Shown here piece after piece: positions 1-7,890 of a stretch of DNA of 64,000 nucleotides. Each line of letters begins with the position of its first letter. Position 1 is the stretch's first letter. The DNA is from JARRKU01 sp963675565 (lineage in GTDB: Bacteria; Desulfobacterota; Desulfobacteria; Desulfobacterales; Desulfosarcinaceae): NCBI GenBank assembly GCA_963675565.2, contig CAXXYD010000004.1, positions 1,054,001 to 1,118,000 on the forward strand, read 5' to 3'. The notes beneath the pieces were generated by a model. The model had not been told where the DNA came from, ran no database searches, and was given only the letters and a program-made list of their open reading frames with translations. The translations under genes were made by a program, and so were the position numbers.

Positions 1-5
1 TGCAG

Positions 6-452
6 ATGACTTCTAAGAAGCACCGCATGATCGTCTACGGGGTAGCGGTCCAATTGCTCTTGATCGCCATTGTCTGCTATGCCGCTTTTCCGGTAAAAAC
101 ACCGGAAGAGCCCATCCGCCTAATGTACCAAACCAATGCCGGAAAAGTTCTCTTTGACCACAAGGCCCACGCCGGGAAAAAGGGATTCGGCCTCAGCTGT
201 TTCGATTGCCACCACCACCCACCGGATGACGAAGGCGCATTGATCGCCTGTGGTCAATGCCACTTGTCGGCCCCCAAAGAGGGGGTTGTCCCTGAAAGCT
301 GTACAGAGTGCCACGACGCATCCGACGTTCAGGATGCCGAGTATCCCAAGCGATCCGATGCCCTGCACAAGCAGTGCTGGCAATGTCACGAGGAATATGA
401 AAAAGGTCCGACATCCAGTTCCGATGACTGCTCAAAATGCCATGTATTGTAA
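6..452 (+). CDS. Five-haem cytochrome c of the Rnf operon
   Basis: Small membrane-anchored c-type cytochrome of 148 residues. Residues 9-29 form a hydrophobic N-terminal signal or anchor. Five CxxCH haem-binding motifs follow at residues 65-69, 82-86, 99-103, 124-128 and 142-146, with extra His residues nearby, as in the cytochrome c3/c7 families. The gene sits 70 bases upstream of rnfC on the same strand. Known Rnf operons of sulfate reducers and of Methanosarcina also begin with a multihaem cytochrome, so it probably exchanges electrons between periplasmic carriers and the Rnf complex; that role is inferred. The start lies only 6 bases into the window, so its promoter and ribosome binding site are not visible. 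Confidence 0.9.
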   Translation: MTSKKHRMIVYGVAVQLLLIAIVCYAAFPVKTPEEPIRLMYQTNAGKVLFDHKAHAGKKGFGLSCFDCHHHPPDDEGALIACGQCHLSAPKEGVVPESCTECHDASDVQDAEYPKRSDALHKQCWQCHEEYEKGPTSSSDDCSKCHVL

Positions 453-522
453 GCGTTGCAGATGCTTGCGGAAATCGGCCATCACTTTTTATTCACCGTT
501 GCAGCCCAGTAAAGGTTAAGCC

Positions 523-1803
523 ATGCTATCGAAATCGTTTTTCGGCTATGCCAAACCCGCTTTTCGCTACGAGCTGTTAAGCACAACCTTACCCCAGCCG
601 GTTGATGTTCCCCCCCCCGATACCGTCACCCTGCTCCTGCCCAGGGAGTTGGACGCTGAACCTTCGGAGACCATTAAAGTCGGTGGCGGCGTTAAAACCG
701 GCCAGCGTCTCTGTTGGAACGACCAGCCCGGCCCATCGGTGATTTCCAGTGTTACGGGAACCATTCAATCCATTGCCGCCTATACCGGCGACTATGGCCG
801 CAAATACACGGCTATCAAGATCTCCCGAAACGCTTCAGACGAATGGGACGATCAGTTCGATGCCGGCCGCACCGATACCGAAACATTGGGCCAATGGCTC
901 AGCAGTGCGCCGGGGGGCGGCGAGCTGCAAAAATTGGCCAACAGCGATAAACCCATCCGCACCATCGTCATTTACGGCGGCGACACGGATGTGCTGATCG
1001 AAACCAACCTCTATATTCTGAAAAGCCGAATCGATGCCGTCAATCTGGGTATCAAAGCCCTGAAAGAAGCCACCGGCATAAAAGACGTCATTGTGGCGGT
1101 ACCGGCCGAAAGCTTCCAGAATTTTGACGGACATTTCAATGCCGACGTCAAAGCGGTCCCCGCAGCTTATCCCGGCGGGCAGCCGCTCATGGTGCACTAC
1201 CTCGTCACCGGCAAGATGCTGGGGCAGGGGCAGAAACCTGAGGATGCCGGGGTTTTCTTCATCCGGGCGGAAGCCGCCGCCGCCATCGGCAGTGCACTCG
1301 CATCCGGGCGGGTGCCGGTGGAAAAAATCCTGACGATTGTCGATAAAGAAGGTCATCGAAGCCTGGTATCCGCCCGAATCGGAACGCCGGTGGGTGCGGT
1401 CCTGAGCCGGCTGAAAATCATCCCCGAAGACGGCGACCGGATTATCTATGGCGGGCCCATGACCGGATCGGCCATCTATTCGGAGGATCAGCCGGTCATG
1501 CCCGATTCAGATGCCATCATGGTTCAGGACGCCCGGGACATCGCCCTGAGCGGCGACGATCCGTGTATCAACTGCGGCGAGTGCATTCGCGTATGCCCCA
1601 CAAACGTTCCGGTGAACCTGCTGATCCGGTTTCTCGAAGCCGGGCATTATCAGGAGGGCGCCGATCTTTACGACCTCTATTCCTGCGTAGAATGCGGCCT
1701 GTGCAGTTATGTCTGTGTCTCCCGCATACCGATCCTGCAATTCATCAAGCTGGCCAAATATGAACTCGCACGAGAGATACCGGCGGAGGAAGAGAATGAA
1801 TAA
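523..1803 (+). CDS. rnfC: Rnf complex subunit C, divergent
   Basis: Peripheral subunit of the ion-translocating ferredoxin:NAD+ oxidoreductase, 426 residues. Two [4Fe-4S] motifs are clear: CINCGECIRVCP (C348, C351, C354, C358) and CVECGLCSYVCV (C388, C391, C394, C398). A lipoyl-like barrel (VGGGVKTGQ) lies near the N terminus, as in RnfC. However, where RnfC/NuoF proteins carry the glycine-rich NADH loop and the NGAECEP-type flavin site, this protein reads VIYGGDTDVLIETN (around residue 150), and the YPQGGEK-like segment is YPGGQP (around 216). NADH binding may therefore be altered or lost; this comparison was made by eye. The ATG follows AAAGG, and the 3' end overlaps rnfD by 8 bases. Confidence 0.9.
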   Translation: MLSKSFFGYAKPAFRYELLSTTLPQPVDVPPPDTVTLLLPRELDAEPSETIKVGGGVKTGQRLCWNDQPGPSVISSVTGTIQSIAAYTGDYGRKYTAIKISRNASDEWDDQFDAGRTDTETLGQWLSSAPGGGELQKLANSDKPIRTIVIYGGDTDVLIETNLYILKSRIDAVNLGIKALKEATGIKDVIVAVPAESFQNFDGHFNADVKAVPAAYPGGQPLMVHYLVTGKMLGQGQKPEDAGVFFIRAEAAAAIGSALASGRVPVEKILTIVDKEGHRSLVSARIGTPVGAVLSRLKIIPEDGDRIIYGGPMTGSAIYSEDQPVMPDSDAIMVQDARDIALSGDDPCINCGECIRVCPTNVPVNLLIRFLEAGHYQEGADLYDLYSCVECGLCSYVCVSRIPILQFIKLAKYELAREIPAEEENE

Positions 1804-2755
1804 TTCAAAAAAATTCATCGTTTCCCACGCGCCCTTCCTGCATAACGGCAGTGGAGTGGCAGAACGCAATTATAACACCATCATTGCCACAATCCCGGCG
1901 ATTTTGATGGGCCTGTCCTATTTCGGGGTTCCGGCCCTGGGCGTCCTTTGCCTGGCTGTGTCCAGCGCCATCGGCTGGGAGCTGCTTTTCAACCTGGCAT
2001 CCAAACGCCCCATATCGGTGGGAAACGGCCACGCCGCAATGATCGGGCTGGTTCTGGGCCTGATGCTTCCGGCATCGGCCCCCTACTGGCTGGTGCTCAC
2101 CGGCACTTTTATGGCCATCGTCATCGGCAAACAGATTTTCGGCGGCATCGGCGCCAACCCTTTTTCACCGCCCGCGCTGGCCTACGCCATTTTGATGGTC
2201 TCGTGGAAAACGTATATGGACTACGATGCCCAGCTCATCCATTTTGATTTCGATTTTCCAGCCAACTATCTTCCCGTGGCCATGAAAGCCTTCGGCCCGG
2301 AAGCCCTGACCAATATCAGCCTTTGGGACCTGTTCATCGGGCACCAGGTCGGCGGCATCGGCGCCACCTGTGGGCTGGCTTTGCTCATCGGCGGTGTATA
2401 TATGATGCTGCGCGGCTTTATTCGCTGGGAAATCCCGGTGGCCTTCATTGCCGGCCTGCTGTTGACCGCCGCCTTCTTTCACATGGCCAACCCACTGAAA
2501 TACAGCGGTCCCTTTTATCACCTGTTCACCGGATTCGCCCTGATCGGCGCCTTCTTTCTGGCCACCGACGACAGTGCTTCGCCGGTCAATACACTGGCCA
2601 TGGTCATCTATGGAGCCACGGGGGGAATCATGACCATATTGATCCGCAATATCGGGCAATATGCGGACGGCGTCATATTCGCGATTTTATTGATCAACCT
2701 GATTAACCCGCTGGTCGATAAGATAAGACCCAAGGCAATTGGAAAGGTAGCATAA
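1796..2755 (+). CDS. rnfD: Rnf complex membrane subunit D
   Basis: Integral membrane subunit of 319 residues, homologous to NqrB. It shows about nine to ten hydrophobic helices and the GIGATCGLALLIGG segment, where the family attaches FMN covalently to a Thr. The C-terminal part (FLATDDSASPVN) matches the conserved ATDPxTSP-type region. An in-frame upstream extension exists, but the ATG at 1796 is preceded by GGAGGA at good spacing and gives the expected family N terminus, so I use it. The start overlaps the end of rnfC, implying translational coupling. With RnfA and RnfE it forms the ion-translocating core. Confidence 0.93.
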   Translation: MNNSKKFIVSHAPFLHNGSGVAERNYNTIIATIPAILMGLSYFGVPALGVLCLAVSSAIGWELLFNLASKRPISVGNGHAAMIGLVLGLMLPASAPYWLVLTGTFMAIVIGKQIFGGIGANPFSPPALAYAILMVSWKTYMDYDAQLIHFDFDFPANYLPVAMKAFGPEALTNISLWDLFIGHQVGGIGATCGLALLIGGVYMMLRGFIRWEIPVAFIAGLLLTAAFFHMANPLKYSGPFYHLFTGFALIGAFFLATDDSASPVNTLAMVIYGATGGIMTILIRNIGQYADGVIFAILLINLINPLVDKIRPKAIGKVA

Positions 2756-2757
2756 CA

Positions 2758-3351
2758 ATGGGCGAAATGATCAAAATGGTGGTTGTCCTGACGGTGCTCA
2801 GCGTCATTTCCGGCGGCGGGCTCAAAGGGCTGGAAGAGTGGGCCAAACCCCAGATTGAAAACAACGTGATGAACCTGGTCAAGGGGCCTGCACTGCGTGC
2901 GATGCTCAAAGGCGCAGAAAACGACCCCGTCGCCGATCGGTTCAAAATCAAAGACGGTGATGTGGAGCGCAATGTTTTCGTGGGGGTTTTTAACGGCAAG
3001 GCCAACACTGTTGTGCTGGAGTCAGAGGTCAGCGGATTTGCCGACAAGGTGGGCCTCGTGGTGGCCATCAATACACAGGACCAAACCCTGGCCGGCGTCT
3101 CCGTCACAACCAGCAAAGAGACTCCCGGACTGGGTGGCGAGGCCAAAAACAACCCTGCTTTTGCCGCCCAGTTCAAAGGCAAATCCATCGCTAAAGAGAT
3201 TAAAGTGACCAAAGACGGCGGTGAAATCACTGCCCTCAGCGGCGCCACCATCACTTCCCGTGCTGTCTGCAGAGGCACGACGGAGGCTGTTGAAGCCTAT
3301 GAACGTCTGAAACCGCAACTGCTTGAAAAGCTCAAAAGTTTTCAAAAATAA
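2758..3351 (+). CDS. rnfG: Rnf complex FMN-binding subunit G
   Basis: 197-residue protein with one N-terminal membrane helix (residues 4-22) and a periplasmic FMN-binding domain. The SGATITS motif near residue 163 is the covalent flavinylation signature (D/SGATxTS, FMN on the last Thr). A preceding ETPGLGGE stretch is also typical of RnfG/NqrC. The gene starts two bases after the rnfD stop, so it belongs to the same transcript. Flavinylation would require an ApbE transferase, and no such gene is in this window. Confidence 0.95.
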   Translation: MGEMIKMVVVLTVLSVISGGGLKGLEEWAKPQIENNVMNLVKGPALRAMLKGAENDPVADRFKIKDGDVERNVFVGVFNGKANTVVLESEVSGFADKVGLVVAINTQDQTLAGVSVTTSKETPGLGGEAKNNPAFAAQFKGKSIAKEIKVTKDGGEITALSGATITSRAVCRGTTEAVEAYERLKPQLLEKLKSFQK

Positions 3352-3366
3352 CAGGAGCTCACGACC

Positions 3367-3990
3367 ATGGCCAAATCTATCGCTTCCGAGTTTACCAAGG
3401 GCCTTTGGAAAGAAATCCCACCGTTTCGCCTGGTGCTGGGGCTGTGCCCGACCCTGGGTGTCACCTCATCCATGAAAAACGGTATCGGCATGGGGCTTGC
3501 CACGGCTTTTGTTCTTGTGTGCTCCAATGTGTTGATCTCTCTCTTGCGCAAAGTCATTCCGTCCAAGGTGCGCATCGCTTGTTTTATCATCATCATTGCA
3601 ACCTTCGTCATTGTGGTGGAACAGCTGATGCAGGCCTTTGCGTACACCCTGTTTCTCGACCTGGGGGTTTTTATCCCCCTGATCGTGGTGAACTGTATCC
3701 TTCTAGGGCGTGCCGAGGCCTTTGCATCCAAAAACGGCATGATTCTGTCGGCGGCCGACGGATTGGGCATCGGCATCGGCTTTACCCTTTCACTGGCGGC
3801 CCTCGGACTGGTTCGCGAACTTTTAGGAACCGGGTCTCTCAAAGGGGATGTTTTCGGGCTTTTTCCCTACGAGGCTCTCAATATTTTCGGGACCTCCTTT
3901 GAACCTTTCGGTTTTGCCGTTCAGGCGCCGGGCGCCTTTATCGCCCTGGGCCTGATGTTGTGCCTGATGAACCTTATCCCGAGCAAGTAG
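3367..3990 (+). CDS. rnfE: Rnf complex membrane subunit E
   Basis: 207-residue polytopic membrane protein, homologous to NqrD and paralogous to RnfA. Six hydrophobic segments are visible. The N terminus (FTKGLWKEIPPFRLVLGLCPTLGVT) and the central FIPLIVVNCILLGRAEAFA segment are diagnostic. Each half carries a Cys (near residues 27 and 112) in the positions where Rnf/Nqr place a membrane-embedded Fe-S cluster. GGAGC lies 7-11 bases before the ATG. It is part of the tight rnf gene string. Confidence 0.94.
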   Translation: MAKSIASEFTKGLWKEIPPFRLVLGLCPTLGVTSSMKNGIGMGLATAFVLVCSNVLISLLRKVIPSKVRIACFIIIIATFVIVVEQLMQAFAYTLFLDLGVFIPLIVVNCILLGRAEAFASKNGMILSAADGLGIGIGFTLSLAALGLVRELLGTGSLKGDVFGLFPYEALNIFGTSFEPFGFAVQAPGAFIALGLMLCLMNLIPSK

Positions 3991-4005
3991 CTTAAGGAGC
4001 GAGCT

Positions 4006-4578
4006 ATGGAATACATTGAGCTGGTCATTGCAACTATCTTCGTCAACAACATCCTGCTGGCCCAATTTTTAGGCAACTGCCCCTTTTTAGGGACTTCCAA
4101 AAAGATGGAAACCGCTATCGGCATGGCCATGGCGGTCATTTTTGTCCTGGTGCTGGCCGGTGTGATCACATGGATGATCTATGCCTGGCTGCTGGTGCCC
4201 TACAAACTGGAATTTTTGCGTACCATCGCATTTATCCTGGTCATTGCTTCCCTGGTCCAATTCGTCGAGATGTTCCTGAAAAAAAGCATTCCGGCGCTTT
4301 ACGCCGGATTGGGAATCTTTCTCCCGCTGATCACCACCAACTGCGCGGTTTTCGGCGTCTGCGTCCTTAATATCGACAAGGAATATAACTTCATGCAGGC
4401 TCTGGTGGCCTCTTTTGGCTATGCCGCCGGCTTTGGCCTGGCGTTGATCATTTTCGCCGGATTACGCGAACGCGTCCTGTTGGCAAGGGTGCCCAAACCG
4501 TTGCAGGACACCTCCATCGCACTGGTGACAGCCGGTATGATTTCGCTCAGTTTCTATGCCTTCCGGGGAATGGTATAG
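4006..4578 (+). CDS. rnfA: Rnf complex membrane subunit A
   Basis: 190-residue polytopic membrane protein, homologous to NqrE and inverted relative to RnfE. Hallmarks are NNILLAQFLGNCPFLGTSKK near the N terminus and FLPLITTNCAVFGVCVLN in the middle, which supply the Cys ligands of the intramembrane cluster shared with RnfE. About six hydrophobic helices are present. AGGAG precedes the ATG. A strong hairpin with a T-run follows 50 bases downstream, separating it from rnfB. Confidence 0.95.
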   Translation: MEYIELVIATIFVNNILLAQFLGNCPFLGTSKKMETAIGMAMAVIFVLVLAGVITWMIYAWLLVPYKLEFLRTIAFILVIASLVQFVEMFLKKSIPALYAGLGIFLPLITTNCAVFGVCVLNIDKEYNFMQALVASFGYAAGFGLALIIFAGLRERVLLARVPKPLQDTSIALVTAGMISLSFYAFRGMV

Positions 4579-4628
4579 CCGTGCGCTCCTGTGCTCCGGC
4601 GGGAACGGGCCTTTTCCATATTTTTACC

Positions 4629-4667
4629 AAAACCGCCTGGGGCTGAATTGCTCCAGGCGGTTTTTTT
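4629..4667 (+). terminator. Intrinsic-terminator-like hairpin between rnfA and rnfB
   Basis: A 12-bp perfect stem (AAAACCGCCTGG, 4629-4640, with 4653-4664) encloses a 12-base loop and is followed by an uninterrupted T-run (4661-4667). This has the form of a Rho-independent terminator inside the rnf operon and could lower transcription of rnfB relative to rnfCDGEA. Confidence 0.8.
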
Positions 4668-4749
4668 GTTCATGCATTGCAGCGGGCGGACTCTCCTGCA
4701 ACACGGTTCAAAATAGCTGGATCGTCAACTGCGGTCTGAGGAGGATGGT

Positions 4750-6831
4750 GTGGTTGAAGCAATTATCGTCATGTTGGGTATCGGTGCTACCTGCGGTATC
4801 GTTCTGAGTGTGGCATCCAAGGTGTTTTACGTCTGGGAAGACCCCCGTATCAGCGAAGTGGAATATTTTATGGCGGGCGCCAACTGCGGCGGTTGCGGCT
4901 ATGCCGGCTGTTCTTCGGCAGCCAATGCCGTAGTGGCTGGCAAAGCACCGCCCAGCGTCTGCATTGTGGGCGGTCCCGAGTCAGCCGCAGCCATCGCCGG
5001 TGTTATGGGCGTGGAAGCGGGCAGCGCTGAGCCGCTGCGCTCCCTCAACCACTGTCTGGGCGGACATCGTGCCGCCGACAAGTACTATTACAACGGGGCA
5101 TCGACCTGCGCCGCATTATCCAGTTTTTATGGTGGCAAACGGGTTTGTTCCATCGGTTGTCTGGGCTTGGGGGACTGCATCCGCTCCTGTAAATTCGATG
5201 CCATCCACATGGGGCCCGACGGTTACCCTGTTGTGGATGAAGCCAAGTGCGTGGGCTGCGGCGCCTGTGAAGAGGCCTGCCCGAAAAACATCCTTACCGT
5301 GCGCACCATGAGCCAGCGCCTGCTGACCTTTAACGAACAAGACGCCGCCCTTGCCCCTTGCCAGCAGACCTGTCCGGCGGAAATCGATATCCCCAAGTAC
5401 ATCCGCTGCATTCGCGAAGGCGACTACGCCGGTGCGGTCAATACCATCCGGGAGCGCAACCCGTTGCTGCTGACTTGTGGCCGTGTCTGCCCGCATCCCT
5501 GCGAAAGCTACTGCCGCCGCGGCATAGAGGACGAAGCCGTTTCCATCAATCAGCTCAAACGCTTCGTGGCCGACTGGGAGATGAATTCCGGCCAGCGTCT
5601 GCCCATCCCCTGCGCTCCCGATACCGGGAGAAAAATCGCCGTCATCGGCGGCGGACCGGCTGGTGTTACCTGTGCTTATTTTCTGCGGCGGGTGGGCCAT
5701 TCCCCGACCATTTTCGAAGCCATGCCCAAGCTGGGCGGCATCACCCGATACGGTATTCCCGAATACCGCCTGCCCGACGAGGTCATGGACTGGGAATATG
5801 AGGGAATTCTGAACCTGGGCATTGACGTACACTACAACAGCCGCCTGGGAGAAGATTTTACCATTGAATCCCTGCGTGAGGAAGGATTCGAAGCCATCTT
5901 TATGGGAATCGGAGCCTGGAAGGACCTTACCCTGCGTATACCTGGCGAAGATGCCCAGGGCGTCTGGCAGGGCATCAACTTCCTGTCCTCCGTGGCCAGC
6001 GATCCGCAAAAGAAAATTCCGGTGGGTAAACGGGCCGCCGTCGTGGGCGGCGGCAACTCGGCCATCGATTGTGTCCGCACACTCAAACGGCTGGGATGTG
6101 AAGAAGTCTACATCGTCTACAGGCGGACACGCAATGAAATGCCTGCCAACGAAGTGGAAATCGTGGCCGCCGAACACGAAGGCATCAAATTCCAGTTTTT
6201 GGCCGCACCCACCAGGGTCATCACCGATGATCAGGGAAAAGTCAAAGGCCTCGAATACCTTCAGATGGAACTTGGCGAACCGGATGCCAGCGGACGCAGG
6301 CGGCCGGTTCCCATAGAGGGATCCGAAACGGTTCTGGACGTTGAAATGCTCATATCGGCCATCAGCCAGCGGCCCGATCTTGATTTCCTTGAAAAAGAGC
6401 AAGAAAAAGAGGCCATCACCACCACCCGCTGGAACACCTTCGACAATGATCCGGAGACCTTGCAGTGCAGCCTGCCCTATCTGTTCACCGGCGGTGACGT
6501 GGCCACCGGGCCGTCCCTTGTGGTGGACGCCATCGGGGCCGGCCGCCGCGCGGCACGCTCCATCCACCAGTACCTGACGGGGGATGAGATCAAAGGTTCA
6601 CCCAAGTCGCTGCGCAAGCGCCATATTGCCGAGTCGCTGTTCGATACCGTACCCGGCGTAATCAAGAAAACACGCACACCCATGCCGGAGCTTGAAGTGG
6701 ACGAGCGCATCGATTCCATGATCGAAGTGGACCAGGTGATCAGCGAAAAGGACGCCGCCTACGAAGCCAGCCGCTGCCTCTCATGCTGTCGGATCTGCTA
6801 CAATCCCGACAAGGAAACCAACGCCGCCTGA
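4750..6831 (+). CDS. rnfB: RnfB fused to a GltD-like FAD/NAD(P) oxidoreductase
   Basis: 693 residues, against roughly 190-330 for ordinary RnfB. Residues 4-25 form one membrane helix. The RnfB Fe-S region (C46, C49, C54; NCGGCGYAGC) comes next, then two ferredoxin clusters (C133/C137/C143/C147 and C167/C170/C173/C177). From about residue 200 the protein becomes a glutamate-synthase small-subunit-like module: a Cys-rich N-terminal cluster domain (CQQTCPAEID, CGRVCPHPCESYC), an FAD Rossmann motif GGGPAG near 300, an NAD(P) motif GGGNSA near 432, and the FTGGDVATGP flavin motif near the end. The tail adds a CLSCCRIC motif. The GTG start follows GAGGAGG. One polypeptide could pass electrons between NAD(P)H, ferredoxin and Rnf; function is inferred. 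Confidence 0.93.
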   Translation: MVEAIIVMLGIGATCGIVLSVASKVFYVWEDPRISEVEYFMAGANCGGCGYAGCSSAANAVVAGKAPPSVCIVGGPESAAAIAGVMGVEAGSAEPLRSLNHCLGGHRAADKYYYNGASTCAALSSFYGGKRVCSIGCLGLGDCIRSCKFDAIHMGPDGYPVVDEAKCVGCGACEEACPKNILTVRTMSQRLLTFNEQDAALAPCQQTCPAEIDIPKYIRCIREGDYAGAVNTIRERNPLLLTCGRVCPHPCESYCRRGIEDEAVSINQLKRFVADWEMNSGQRLPIPCAPDTGRKIAVIGGGPAGVTCAYFLRRVGHSPTIFEAMPKLGGITRYGIPEYRLPDEVMDWEYEGILNLGIDVHYNSRLGEDFTIESLREEGFEAIFMGIGAWKDLTLRIPGEDAQGVWQGINFLSSVASDPQKKIPVGKRAAVVGGGNSAIDCVRTLKRLGCEEVYIVYRRTRNEMPANEVEIVAAEHEGIKFQFLAAPTRVITDDQGKVKGLEYLQMELGEPDASGRRRPVPIEGSETVLDVEMLISAISQRPDLDFLEKEQEKEAITTTRWNTFDNDPETLQCSLPYLFTGGDVATGPSLVVDAIGAGRRAARSIHQYLTGDEIKGSPKSLRKRHIAESLFDTVPGVIKKTRTPMPELEVDERIDSMIEVDQVISEKDAAYEASRCLSCCRICYNPDKETNAA

Positions 6832-6872
6832 TACCGGGCACCGGCACCGCCGATCCATTGATCCTGTTTGCC

Positions 6873-6908
6873 AAGCCCCCTGCACCCGCTGCAGGGGGCT
6901 TCGTTTTT
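6873..6908 (+). terminator. Rho-independent terminator of the rnf operon
   Basis: A 12-bp perfect stem (AAGCCCCCTGCA, 6873-6884, with 6890-6901) and a 5-base loop are followed by CGTTTTT. It lies 40 bases after the rnfB stop and closes the operon. Confidence 0.88.
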
Positions 6909-6940
6909 GCCGCCCCCGGAACTCTTCTTCGGGGGCCGTA

Positions 6941-7015
6941 GGCCTTTTGGGGACGGGCCTTTTGGGGACGGGCCTTTTGGGGACGGGCCTTTTGGGGACG
7001 GGCCTTTTGGGGACG
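6941..7015 (+). repeat. Five tandem copies of a 15-bp repeat
   Basis: Five perfect head-to-tail copies of GGCCTTTTGGGGACG at 6941, 6956, 6971, 6986 and 7001. The last runs into the long palindrome that follows. No spacer sequences separate the copies, so this is not a CRISPR. Confidence 0.97.
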
Positions 7016-7069
7016 TATATCAGGTTATAAGTTAATCGAAGATTAACTTATAACCTGATATACGTCCCC
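7009..7069. repeat. Perfect palindrome with 29-bp arms
   Basis: Arms at 7009-7037 and 7041-7069 are exact reverse complements around a GAA loop. The arm starts GGGGACGTATATCAGG and ends in AT-rich sequence. The form (GGGGACG ends, long AT-rich stem) recalls REP/RAYT-associated or miniature mobile elements seen in related genomes; family membership is inferred. Confidence 0.93.
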
Positions 7070-7092
7070 TCTCTTTCCGTCCCCTCTCTTTC
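7063..7092 (+). repeat. Two tandem copies of a 15-bp repeat flanking the palindrome
   Basis: Two perfect copies of CGTCCCCTCTCTTTC at 7063-7077 and 7078-7092, the first overlapping the right arm of the palindrome. They mirror the tandem array on the left side, which also contains GGGGACG (reverse complement CGTCCCC). Confidence 0.93.
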
Positions 7093-7158
7093 TGATGATT
7101 ACACGGTTAAAACGTTTCATGTTGCAACTGGTCTGATAAGTATGATATGTAGTATCCT

Positions 7159-7890
7159 ATGACAACAAAACTGATTAAAATTACTACGGCCGAAGCGGTG
7201 GTCAACTATTTTAAGGGCCATATCAAGAACGGCCTTCTGGCCCCTGGAGACAAGCTTCCCAGCGAACGGGAGCTGCAGGACATCCTGGAAGTCAGCCGGT
7301 TCTCCCTGCGGGAAGGGCTGGCGCGGCTCAACGCACTGGGGCTCCTGAAAATCAGCCCGGGAAAAGGTTCCTTTGTCAGTAGGGAAGCCAGCGCACGAAG
7401 TCTTGAAGATGTGCTCATTCCAATGACATTCAGCCAGGACAACAAAACCCTTGAAGACCTGATGGATGCCAGGGCACTGATCGAAGGCGAGGCTGCGGCT
7501 CAAGCCGCCTCGCGCCGCACGGAAAACGATCTGCAAAAGCTCGCTGACATTCTGGACCGCAGCGAGAGCGAACGGGACAACCCGGTGGCCTTCGGGCGCC
7601 TGGACTTCGAATTTCACCATGAACTGGTACGCATTTCCGACAATCGCTTTTACATGCTCATGATCGATGCCCTTTCCGATTCCGTCCGCTCCTTTCTCGG
7701 CATGCATGCCCTGCCGCCCGAAAACCGAAAAACGGCTGCCGGCAGTCACCGGCAGATATTGGCGGCCATCCAGGATAAAAACGCCGAAGCATGCCGCGAA
7801 TTGACCCGCCGGCATATTCACTGCTGCAAAAGCAATTTCAAAAAACAGGACACTAAAAAGGACCTTCGCCATGACCAACCATCACTTTGA
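7159..7890 (+). CDS. FadR/GntR-family transcriptional regulator
   Basis: 243-residue regulator. Residues 8-75 form a GntR winged helix-turn-helix (GDKLPSERELQDILEVSRFSLREGLARL). The remainder is an FCD ligand domain with the usual metal/ligand positions: the LDFEFHHELVRISDN segment and later His residues (GSHRQIL, RRHIHCC). Such proteins usually sense carboxylic acids. The 3' end overlaps the next gene by 20 bases, so the two are co-transcribed and it probably controls the aminotransferase downstream. No operator could be assigned with confidence. Confidence 0.88.
   Translation: MTTKLIKITTAEAVVNYFKGHIKNGLLAPGDKLPSERELQDILEVSRFSLREGLARLNALGLLKISPGKGSFVSREASARSLEDVLIPMTFSQDNKTLEDLMDARALIEGEAAAQAASRRTENDLQKLADILDRSESERDNPVAFGRLDFEFHHELVRISDNRFYMLMIDALSDSVRSFLGMHALPPENRKTAAGSHRQILAAIQDKNAEACRELTRRHIHCCKSNFKKQDTKKDLRHDQPSL

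Noticed and set aside
4556..4807. 83-codon plus-strand frame between rnfA and rnfB
   Set aside because: It spans the terminator-like hairpin and overlaps both genes; no family resemblance.
5116..6567. 483-codon minus-strand open frame
   Set aside because: It is a shadow of rnfB; the protein has no recognisable motif and its codon pattern follows the other strand.
6941..7015. Possible CRISPR array
   Set aside because: The copies are contiguous 15-mers with no unique spacers, and no cas genes are present.
7093..7158. Promoter and FadR-type operator before the regulator gene
   Set aside because: TTGCAA and TATGAT are present but separated by only 13 bases, and no convincing palindromic operator was found.
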